Source of the DNA: a virus
IMG/VR virus record: IMGVR_UViG_3300046450_002261
Location: 1-35,568 of that record
DNA: 35,568 nucleotides
Direction: 5' to 3' (one strand)
Part shown: in pieces, positions 31,024 to 35,568 of the stretch
How the letters are laid out: the number at the start of each line of letters is the position of its first letter
How positions within the stretch are numbered: position 1 is the stretch's first letter
The notes under the pieces: model-generated
Database searches by the model: none
Told to the model about the DNA's origin: nothing
Seen by the model: the letters and a program-made list of their open reading frames with translations, nothing else
Position numbers and translations under genes: made by a program

Positions 31024-31922
31024 AAGGTGTAAGTATCCAGATTTATAGAGTTAAGTAAAGGAATATATCTTTTTATCAAATTATCTTCTTCTTGATTGAA
31101 GATAAAACGCATTTCTTCATCTTTCTCTTCATATGGTATTCCTCCTTCTATATGAGCCCCTCTTTTATCGTCGTGCTCCTCTGAAGACTTAAAATGATAA
31201 TGATTACATCTAATAATTTTTCTATTTTCAGGACTAGGGGAAAAAGCCTGATGATTCTGGTAGAACTCCTCCCCCACCTCTCTAGCCATCCCCACGCCCT
31301 CCTTATGCTCATTTACTCCTTGCAATCCCTCCTTATAAGCAAAGTAGTGAGGATTAACTGAATCCGATGACTTAAGAAAATCAACATGATCAGGGCGACA
31401 TATAACTTTACAGTGTTCATTCTCTTTCTGGTTGAGGGACGCTCTTTTGTTAAATCTGTTTATAACATAGTCATTTTTGTATTTCTCTTTTCCGGAATCA
31501 CCAAACATTACCCAGTTAACATGAAGAGCAGCGAATTCTTCGTATTTTTGCAAAATATCTAATAAACTCTTATTTTCATCAAGAGGGAAAGTGAATTCAT
31601 CAATGTCAAAAAAGCACATCCACTTGCAAACGCTTTTATACTCATTAAGGACGTCTAGGCGATGAGTTAAGCTTAAGACTTCAAACCACCTCTCTATGTG
31701 CTTAAATTCAGAAATGTATTTGGGGGTAAAATATCTATAATCTACAATCCCCTTCTTAATGTAGGGCTGAATTAATTCGGGGGTATTATCCTTACTCCCA
31801 TAATCATAAATTGCAAAATGTTGAACTCCAACCAAGAGATAGAAATTAATCCATTCTTCAATGTATTTTTCAACATCTCTTATTGCTATGAAGGCAGATA
31901 ATTGTATAGGATAGTTTTTCAA
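31020..31922 (-). CDS. GT92-like glycosyltransferase
   Basis: 300 residues. I-E-E-W-I-N-F-Y-L-L-V-G-V-Q-H-F (21-36) and Y-G-S-K-D-N-T followed by W-M-C-F-F-D106-I-D108-E-F are the signature of the GT92/DUF23-like family (galactosyl- or related transferases with GT-A fold). Near the end H-Y-H-F-K-S-S-E-E-H is also typical. It has ATGA overlaps on both sides, between rmlA and the epimerase-reductase gene. Confidence 0.84.
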   Translation of the reverse strand: MKNYPIQLSAFIAIRDVEKYIEEWINFYLLVGVQHFAIYDYGSKDNTPELIQPYIKKGIVDYRYFTPKYISEFKHIERWFEVLSLTHRLDVLNEYKSVCKWMCFFDIDEFTFPLDENKSLLDILQKYEEFAALHVNWVMFGDSGKEKYKNDYVINRFNKRASLNQKENEHCKVICRPDHVDFLKSSDSVNPHYFAYKEGLQGVNEHKEGVGMAREVGEEFYQNHQAFSPSPENRKIIRCNHYHFKSSEEHDDKRGAHIEGGIPYEEKDEEMRFIFNQEEDNLIKRYIPLLNSINLDTYTL

Positions 31923-32779
31923 CTAATAATTTTTTGCAAATAATCTTTATATTCGCAATTAGGTATTTTTACAAGATAATTAGAGAGGCCTTCTTTAGTT
32001 ATATACCCCCGATTTAAGCCCGCCTCCTCTGGAGAGCCTATCTTCACCCCCTGACGCGTTTCGATGGCGTGTACGTACGCTGACGCCTCATGTAGGCTAC
32101 TGCTCGTGCCAGCATCTAACCATACGCAGCCACGATTTAGCTTATACGTATTAAGTTCCCCTCGATCTAAGTAAGATTGAATGACATCTGTGATCTCTAG
32201 TTCTCCACGAGCCGATGGCTGGACACTTTTTGCTATCTCTACGGCTTGATCGTCAACTAGGTAGATTCCCGGAATTGCGAAGTTGCTTTTTGGCTGGTCC
32301 GGTTTCTCCTCGATAGAGATAGCTTGATTTTTATTATTAAATTCTACAACACCATATCTTTCTGGATCAGATACTTCATAACCAAATATAGTACATCCTT
32401 TATTAAAGCTTTTAAAAACTCTTTTAAATGTTGTACTATTACTTAATATGTTATCTCCAAGTATTAAGCAGGTCTTGTCCCCCTTCTTTATGAAATCTTT
32501 TGCAAGAATAAAAGCCTCTGCTATGCCATTGGGCTCTTTTTGGACTTTGTATCGGATTTTTACCCCGAATCTACCTCCATTATTTAATATTTCTTTAAAT
32601 TTAGGAATATTTTCTTCAGAAGTTATTATAAGTATGTCATCTACCCCGTTTTCTATGAGAGTTGTTAGGGGATAATAAATCATAGGCTTGTCGTATACAG
32701 GTAACAAGCCCTTAACTATGTTTTTTGTGAGAGGATACAGGCGGCTCCCGCTACCTCCTGCTAAAATGATGCCTTTCAT
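31919..32779 (-). CDS. rmlA: glucose-1-phosphate thymidylyltransferase
   Basis: 286 residues, the usual length. L-A-G8-G-S-G-S-R-L-Y-P-L-T (6-18) is the nucleotide loop; K-G-L-L-P-V-Y-D-K-P-M-I-Y-Y-P-L, L-I-L-G-D-N (Mg site), E-E-K-P (157-160 region) and W-L-D-A-G-T are all RmlA hallmarks. It joins glucose-1-phosphate and dTTP to dTDP-glucose, the first step of the pathway. Small changes from the usual form: V-K for S-K before the K-x-L-L-P motif, and N-G-I-A-E-A-F for the usual D-G-L-A-Q-A-F. Overlaps the upstream gene by 29 bp. Confidence 0.93.
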   Translation of the reverse strand: MKGIILAGGSGSRLYPLTKNIVKGLLPVYDKPMIYYPLTTLIENGVDDILIITSEENIPKFKEILNNGGRFGVKIRYKVQKEPNGIAEAFILAKDFIKKGDKTCLILGDNILSNSTTFKRVFKSFNKGCTIFGYEVSDPERYGVVEFNNKNQAISIEEKPDQPKSNFAIPGIYLVDDQAVEIAKSVQPSARGELEITDVIQSYLDRGELNTYKLNRGCVWLDAGTSSSLHEASAYVHAIETRQGVKIGSPEEAGLNRGYITKEGLSNYLVKIPNCEYKDYLQKIIS

Positions 32780-33347
32780 GTAAATATTTACCCCAAATCA
32801 CCGATTTTTGTCCGGTGAATTCCTTGGTAACCTTCCGTTGCCACGCTAGCATTTTAAAATTATTATTCAACTCATAATTTTTATTATGAATTGCCTTGTG
32901 AATTGCTAATGCTATTTTTTTGTCTTTAGAAATCTTATTTTTATTAGGTTGAGACTTGTACATCTCCGCTCTAACTTTTTCATGATAGTCAAAATACATC
33001 TTTTTTAGAGTTTTTGTGGAAAAATGCATGAATTGAATTCTAGCGGGAGCACAGACAGGTAAAGGCGAGGGGTTAAGTCCCGTTGCTCTGGGGGGTTGAG
33101 GTATGGGTTCGTAGGACCCATCGTTAACACGCTTATGGTAGGAGGGATAATGGTGGATATAAATTTTATTATATACTATTAAATATACGCCCGATTCGTT
33201 AGGTCCGTGAATCTTGTTCCAAGCGAGGTCGGAAGCGGGCTCAAATACCGTAGCTTTTACGGAAGTGTTATCCTTGAAGGTATATACGGCCCCTGTTGCG
33301 TCGAGAGTAGCTCCGATTACTAAGAGGAGTTTAAGCGTCGTCTTCAT
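32751..33347 (-). CDS. secreted protein of unknown function
   Basis: 198 residues. A signal peptide is visible (M-K-T-T-L-K-L-L-L-V-I-G-A-T-L-D-A-T-G-A), so it is exported. The mature part begins V-Y-T-F-K-D-N and is basic, with His-rich end (H-E-R-H-H-F-S-R-R). Middle: P-Q-P-P-R-A-T-G-L-N-P. No family recognised. It is the first gene behind its own promoter at the head of glycan island A and overlaps rmlA by 29 bp in another frame. Confidence 0.65.
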   Translation of the reverse strand: MKTTLKLLLVIGATLDATGAVYTFKDNTSVKATVFEPASDLAWNKIHGPNESGVYLIVYNKIYIHHYPSYHKRVNDGSYEPIPQPPRATGLNPSPLPVCAPARIQFMHFSTKTLKKMYFDYHEKVRAEMYKSQPNKNKISKDKKIALAIHKAIHNKNYELNNNFKMLAWQRKVTKEFTGQKSVIWGKYLHERHHFSRR

Positions 33348-33353
33348 GTATCT

Positions 33354-33382
33354 AATGTATTACTTTTATAAGTAAAAGTCAA
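33354..33382 (-). promoter_or_regulatory. sigma70-like promoter of glycan island A
   Basis: On the minus strand TTGACT, 17 nt, TACATT, then 6 nt to the ATG at 33347. The spacer carries TTACTT-N4-AAGTAA (inverted repeat), a possible operator. The short distance predicts a leaderless or nearly leaderless start. Confidence 0.75.
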
Positions 33383-33399
33383 GGATATTTCGGGACCCC

Positions 33400-33583
33400 C
33401 TTCCGGGATTTTTCGGGCTTGCTAATTTTAAAATATTAATTTTTATAAGTTTTTTGAGAAAGGGGGGTACATAAGGTGAGCCAAGATTTCGGGGGTACAT
33501 ATACATCAACCCCCCCACGGTCGGTCGCCCCGTCCCTGTCAAGAAGATTCCATTTAATGGGGGGCTCCGGCCTCGCGCTCCGG
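33400..33583. other. non-coding gap with G/C runs and hairpins
   Basis: No gene seen. Two copies of GGGGGTACATA (about 33464 and 33491), a GGGGGT/ACCCCC hairpin with a 12-nt loop at 33491-33514, and GC-rich inverted segments at 33556-33580. No T-run follows, so no convincing terminator. The base composition is unlike the flanking genes. Confidence 0.5.
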
Positions 33584-33805
33584 TTACCTTTCCAAGCTTT
33601 CAAGGTAGGTTAGCACGCGAGTGCCTTGGCTCCCGACTGGCACGGTTTCCTTCACACTGGTGACGAACGCGCCGTTCGGAAGGTTCACGCGCTTCTCAGC
33701 GGTTGCGGTTGCGGCCTCTAAGCTTTCGGCTTGCAAGTCGTACTCGTTAAATTGATTGTAACGGTCTTCGGTTTCAACTCTGAATGTTTTCATTGTGTCT
33801 CTCAT
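33584..33805 (-). CDS. small early-type protein (paralogue A)
   Basis: 73 residues. I choose the first ATG (M-R-D-T-M-K-T) because the third gene of this promoter family has ACG in place of the second ATG, so only the first is conserved. The protein has F-R-V-E-T-E-D-R-Y-N-Q-F and E-S-L-E-A-A-T-A-T-A-E-K-R-V, with no known family. A near-copy lies at the right edge (35427-35568): 54 nt in a row are identical. Confidence 0.72.
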   Translation of the reverse strand: MRDTMKTFRVETEDRYNQFNEYDLQAESLEAATATAEKRVNLPNGAFVTSVKETVPVGSQGTRVLTYLESLER

Positions 33806-33842
33806 CTGCGTAAAGTGTACAGGGATTTCTTTAATAAGTCAA
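33791..33842 (-). promoter_or_regulatory. repeated early promoter, copy 1
   Basis: 52-nt element identical to copy 2 and almost identical to copy 3. Minus strand: TTGACT, 17 nt, TACACT, 8 nt, ATG (33805). It includes the first codons (ATGAGAGACACA). Confidence 0.85.
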
Positions 33843-33850
33843 GGGCAAAG

Positions 33851-34126
33851 TTATTCACAATCCAAGGTGAATGTCTCGCCCCCATCAGTGGAGTAAATCT
33901 CTACTGGGTTGGTTCCCCATATGCTGTTTTTAACCGTGACAGTCTCAAGAGTTTGGCCGTAGTCATCAAAGGAATGCCAGCTAATGACTTTGTAATCGCC
34001 TTGCATTCCCTGACCGTTAAGGGTCAGTTTTGAGCCCTTATCAGTGTCAAAGACTTGCCGTCCGTTGCAAGTCGGGTAGTTGTTGTGGTAGGTTGCTGTG
34101 TATGTTGTTTTCATTGTGTCTCTCAT
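33851..34126 (-). CDS. small early-type protein
   Basis: 91 residues from the first ATG of the shared promoter-leader (M-R-D-T-M-K-T). Body: T-Y-T-A-T-Y-H-N-N-Y-P-T, then many Thr, Gly and Asp, mostly beta by composition, ending T-F-T-L-D-C-E. No family recognised. Single-gene unit with its own promoter; likely made early and used to change host functions, as is usual for such genes (inference). Confidence 0.7.
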   Translation of the reverse strand: MRDTMKTTYTATYHNNYPTCNGRQVFDTDKGSKLTLNGQGMQGDYKVISWHSFDDYGQTLETVTVKNSIWGTNPVEIYSTDGGETFTLDCE

Positions 34127-34163
34127 CTGCGTAAAGTGTACAGGGATTTCTTTAATAAGTCAA
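34112..34163 (-). promoter_or_regulatory. repeated early promoter, copy 2
   Basis: Same 52-nt element: TTGACT, 17 nt, TACACT, 8 nt to the ATG at 34126. Confidence 0.85.
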
Positions 34164-34166
34164 GGG

Positions 34167-34427
34167 TTAATTGTAAATTTCTTCACTGGTGGGCATCATA
34201 TCACGAAAGCTCTCAGCGTCTCGCTTAGCTTTATTGGCTCGCGCTTGCGTGGCGCGGATGTCCGCCTTGCGGCTGACCAGTTCGGCCTTGTATCCCACAA
34301 AGATGGCCTCTTGCGGGGTTGCGTTGATGTCCATTTGAATGAACGCTTCACACGCTGCGATTGCATTGGCGCACGCTTGGCGGTGGTTGTCAAATACTTG
34401 GTCGGTTGTTTTCGTTGTGTCTCTCAT
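34167..34427 (-). CDS. small early-type helical protein
   Basis: 86 residues, starting M-R-D-T-T-K-T; the second Met of the sister genes is Thr here, which fixes the start. Helical, with H-R-Q-A-C-A-N-A-I-A-A-C-E-A-F and Lys/Arg/Ala-rich part (A-R-A-N-K-A-K-R-D-A-E-S-F) suited to a coiled coil. No family recognised. Own promoter. Confidence 0.7.
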   Translation of the reverse strand: MRDTTKTTDQVFDNHRQACANAIAACEAFIQMDINATPQEAIFVGYKAELVSRKADIRATQARANKAKRDAESFRDMMPTSEEIYN

Positions 34428-34464
34428 CTGCGTAAAGTGTACAGGGATTTCTTTAATAAGTCAA
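34413..34464 (-). promoter_or_regulatory. repeated early promoter, copy 3
   Basis: Same element, differing by ACG for the second ATG: TTGACT, 17 nt, TACACT, 8 nt to the ATG at 34427. Confidence 0.85.
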
Positions 34465-34482
34465 CGACTTAATGAAACAAAG

Positions 34483-34503
34483 TTATCAACAGGCTGTGAA
34501 TAA
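34483..34503. promoter_or_regulatory. pair of DnaA-box-like words in inverted orientation
   Basis: TTATCAACA at 34483-34491 (one change from TTATCCACA) and TGTGAATAA at 34495-34503 (complement TTATTCACA, fits TTWTNCACA). They lie 25 nt before the iteron region. Suggestive of an initiator site but short words occur by chance. Confidence 0.4.
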
Positions 34504-34526
34504 GTTTTGCCCATTACTTAAAGAAG

Positions 34527-34663
34527 TGGCACGGAACTTGCTAGGGGAAAGTAGTACGTGTACGTATAGTACGTGTACGTACTAAAAACGCGGCAGCCCC
34601 GAATTTAGTACGTGTACGTATAGTACGTGTACGTATGATCTCCCTTCAGCAAGTTTCGTGCCA
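34527..34663. repeat. iteron array flanked by inverted repeats, candidate origin or control site
   Basis: Four copies of TAGTACGTGTACGTA at 34552-34566, 34567-34581, 34606-34620 and 34621-34635: two tandem pairs 24 bp apart. The outside arms, 34527-34542 (TGGCACGGAACTTGCT) and 34648-34663 (AGCAAGTTTCGTGCCA), are inverted repeats matching at 15 of 16 bases. The iterons are mostly alternating purine/pyrimidine. No convincing gene lies here. Iterons of this kind bind replication initiators or repressors. Confidence 0.8.
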
Positions 34664-34674
34664 ACTTGATCGGC

Positions 34675-34746
34675 TCAGCCGCTCGCCGCCGCTACTAGGA
34701 AAGCTGTCAAGCAAAATAGTAACGGCAGCACGTTATCCTCATCCAT
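34675..34746 (-). CDS. 23-residue hydrophobic peptide
   Basis: Short frame M-D-E-D-N-V-L-P-L-L-F-C-L-T-A-F-L-V-A-A (ATG at 34746, TGA at 34675), overlapping the end of the upstream gene by 8 bp. A strong Shine-Dalgarno (GGGAGGA) lies about 9 nt before the ATG. After an acidic start it is one membrane-spanning stretch. Phages often have such tiny membrane peptides. Length makes it uncertain. Confidence 0.45.
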   Translation of the reverse strand: MDEDNVLPLLFCLTAFLVAAASG

Positions 34747-35023
34747 TAAGCTCATCCTCCCAGTGATAGCCTTGGGGTGGCAGAACCTCGTCAAGGGTTG
34801 CGCCCGTTACTCTGCTAACTGTGTAGGGCTTCACTTCATCCATTGATACGCTGCCCCACTCATTCGCGAACCCCATCACATAGCCGAACGCGATGCCGTC
34901 ACTATCGGCCTCCTCTAGGTAATACTCCCAGCCATTCCGGAGGATAACGTGCTGCGCCACTGAGAAGCGGCTAGAGTAAACGGGCTTGCCGTCTTTATGT
35001 TGGATTATAGTTCTAGTCTTCAT
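34739..35023 (-). CDS. small protein resembling DUF2958
   Basis: 94 residues. G-W-E-Y-Y-L-E-E-A-D-S-D-G-I-A-F-G-Y-V-M-G and E-W-G-S-V-S-M-D-E-V, then L-P-P-Q-G-Y-H-W, resemble the order of features in DUF2958, a family common on phages and plasmids near plasmid/defence functions; the match is by eye and weak. It starts 2 nt after the stop of the 54-residue gene, so the two are one operon from promoter copy 4. Confidence 0.65.
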   Translation of the reverse strand: MKTRTIIQHKDGKPVYSSRFSVAQHVILRNGWEYYLEEADSDGIAFGYVMGFANEWGSVSMDEVKPYTVSRVTGATLDEVLPPQGYHWEDELNG

Positions 35024-35025
35024 TT

Positions 35026-35190
35026 TTAGAGTATCTCTGCGTTGTTTGCGTCAACTTCAAATTCCCCGCCGTCTTCATCGCGACAGTACAGGACGCCGTC
35101 CGCAATTTCCTCCACCATACCCCAACGGCCTTGGTGGACTAACTCAGTATTGATTCGGATTTCTTCCTTTAGGATTGATGTTAAAATCAT
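35026..35190 (-). CDS. 54-residue acidic protein
   Basis: ATG at 35190, TAA at 35026-35028. Sequence pattern: M-I-L-T-S-I-L-K-E-E-I-R-I-N, then G-R-W-G-M-V-E-E-I-A-D-G-V-L-Y-C-R-D-E-D-G-G-E-F-E-V-D. A small beta-type acidic protein with no family known to me. It fits between two genes with 7 and 2 nt spacing, and the codons are well ordered, so it is likely real. Confidence 0.65.
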   Translation of the reverse strand: MILTSILKEEIRINTELVHQGRWGMVEEIADGVLYCRDEDGGEFEVDANNAEIL

Positions 35191-35197
35191 AATTTTT

Positions 35198-35380
35198 TTA
35201 GCCTATTAAGATTTGGTGAATGATTACAAAAGTTAACGCCGCGCTTGCGCCTAGTAGGCCAGCGATAACGTAGTTTAAAATCTTGTTGTGATTTCTTAGG
35301 CGGTGAATGTCCGCTTTGATAGGGTGGGCGGTCAGCTTGTTGTAGCTTGTCCAGTTAGTAGTGTTTTTTGTGTCGTTCAT
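35198..35380 (-). CDS. small single-span membrane protein
   Basis: 60 residues. The polar N-terminal half (M-N-D-T-K-N-T-T-N-W) shares the M-x-D-T start with the other genes of this promoter family. A membrane segment, about 37-59 (V-I-A-G-L-L-G-A-S-A-A-L-T-F-V-I-I-H-Q-I-L-I-G). Function not known. First gene of the operon with 35026-35190 and 34739-35023. Confidence 0.68.
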   Translation of the reverse strand: MNDTKNTTNWTSYNKLTAHPIKADIHRLRNHNKILNYVIAGLLGASAALTFVIIHQILIG

Positions 35381-35418
35381 CTTGTGTAAATAGTACAGGA
35401 GTTTCTTTAATAAGTCAA
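35378..35418 (-). promoter_or_regulatory. repeated early promoter, copy 4 (diverged)
   Basis: Same layout with substitutions: TTGACT, 17 nt, TACTAT, 9 nt to the ATG at 35380. The spacer and the -35 flank are clearly related to copies 1-3. Confidence 0.8.
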
Positions 35419-35426
35419 GAGGTTTC

Positions 35427-35568
35427 TTAGATTTCTTTTATGCCTATAACAAACGCACCATTGGGAAGGTTCACGCGCTTCTCAGCGGTTGCGGTTGCGG
35501 CCTCTAAGCTTTCGGCTTGGAGGTCGTATTCTCTGAATTGATTGTAACGGTCTTCGGTTTCGATTCTG
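35427..35568 (-). CDS. small early-type protein (paralogue B, 5' end beyond window)
   Basis: The last 46 codons and TAA are seen; the start lies past the right edge. R-I-E-T-E-D-R-Y-N-Q-F-R-E-Y-D-L-Q-A-E-S-L repeats the gene at 33584-33805 almost exactly, and 54 nt in a row (35466-35519 and 33680-33733) are identical. It ends about 20 residues sooner than its copy. Probably preceded by another copy of the shared promoter. Confidence 0.75.
   Translation of the reverse strand, partial: RIETEDRYNQFREYDLQAESLEAATATAEKRVNLPNGAFVIGIKEI

Noticed and set aside
33491-33515. GGGGGT/ACCCCC hairpin as a terminator
   Set aside because: Six pairs with a 12-nt loop and no T-run in either direction.
33514-33542. 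TTGACA on the minus strand as a promoter
   Set aside because: The place for the -10 box is GC-rich (CGTGGG) and no gene starts suitably downstream.
34472-34585. Plus-strand 37-codon frame starting M-K-Q-S-Y-Q-Q-A-V
   Set aside because: No promoter or ribosome-binding site, and its last third is made of the iterons themselves. The first 25 codons look protein-like, so it is only weakly rejected.
35030-35056. TTGACG word before the 94-residue gene as a promoter
   Set aside because: It lies inside the 54-residue coding region and has no good -10; the genes are better read as one operon.
1-35568. tRNA or rRNA genes
   Set aside because: No cloverleaf-like sequence or conserved rRNA segment was seen by eye on either strand; a covariance search was not possible.

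Overview
The window reads as a piece of a tailed double-stranded DNA phage genome with low GC content, probably from an aquatic Gram-negative host. Support: an HK97-type capsid module, large terminase, portal, a holin-like protein, PhoH and a collagen-like tail fibre. Almost every gene lies on the minus strand, so transcription runs from high to low coordinates. The host is inferred from sigma70-like promoters and several small lipoproteins and is not certain. No DNA polymerase, tail tube, sheath or endolysin gene is visible, and both ends cut through genes, so this is a fragment of a larger genome.

Layout in the direction of transcription. (1) 35568-33350: small early-type genes. Four copies of one promoter sit almost on top of the start codons, one small gene is duplicated, and an origin-like site (34483-34663) carries two DnaA-box-like words, four 15-bp iterons and flanking inverted repeats. 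(2) 33347-23574: glycan island A. It has RmlA, RmlB, a bifunctional 3,5-epimerase/4-reductase-like enzyme (together enough for an activated L-rhamnose), a DegT-type aminotransferase, a GNAT-glycosyltransferase fusion, other glycosyltransferases, a sulfotransferase, a polysaccharide deacetylase and a methyltransferase. (3) 23558-17648: PhoH, a lone plus-strand small gene, a zinc-ribbon protein, a sigma-like factor with a four-cysteine insert, a candidate small terminase, a zinc-finger ERCC4 nuclease and the large terminase. (4) 17625-14442: portal and a tubulin/FtsZ-superfamily GTPase. (5) 14325-13730: a lysis-type cassette of a holin-like protein, a small charged protein and a lipoprotein. (6) 13727-7539: glycan island B, with a GT-B glycosyltransferase, two sulfotransferases, a radical SAM protein, a methyltransferase, an unrecognised protein and a GT-A glycosyltransferase. 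(7) 7495-3120: a lipoprotein, a terminator, then the head genes (protease-scaffold, decoration-like protein, major capsid protein) and a second terminator. (8) 3031-1: virion proteins and a collagen-like fibre that runs off the left edge.

Most interesting reading: the phage carries about 18 carbohydrate-modifying genes in two tightly overlapping operons set inside the virion module, and also encodes a long Gly-X-Y fibre. Known glycosylated collagen-like surface proteins (Mimivirus fibrils, Bacillus BclA) carry rhamnose plus a 4-amino-4,6-dideoxy sugar. The enzyme set here (RmlA, RmlB, epimerase-reductase, aminotransferase, acetyltransferase) could make the same two kinds of sugar, and the sulfotransferases could then sulfate the product. 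That the fibre is the acceptor is an inference; host surface polysaccharide is the main alternative. Other items of note are the tubulin-like gene, with an amber stop followed by 23 clean in-frame codons, and promoter-to-ATG distances of only 6-9 nt at several independent genes, which suggests leaderless or nearly leaderless mRNAs.
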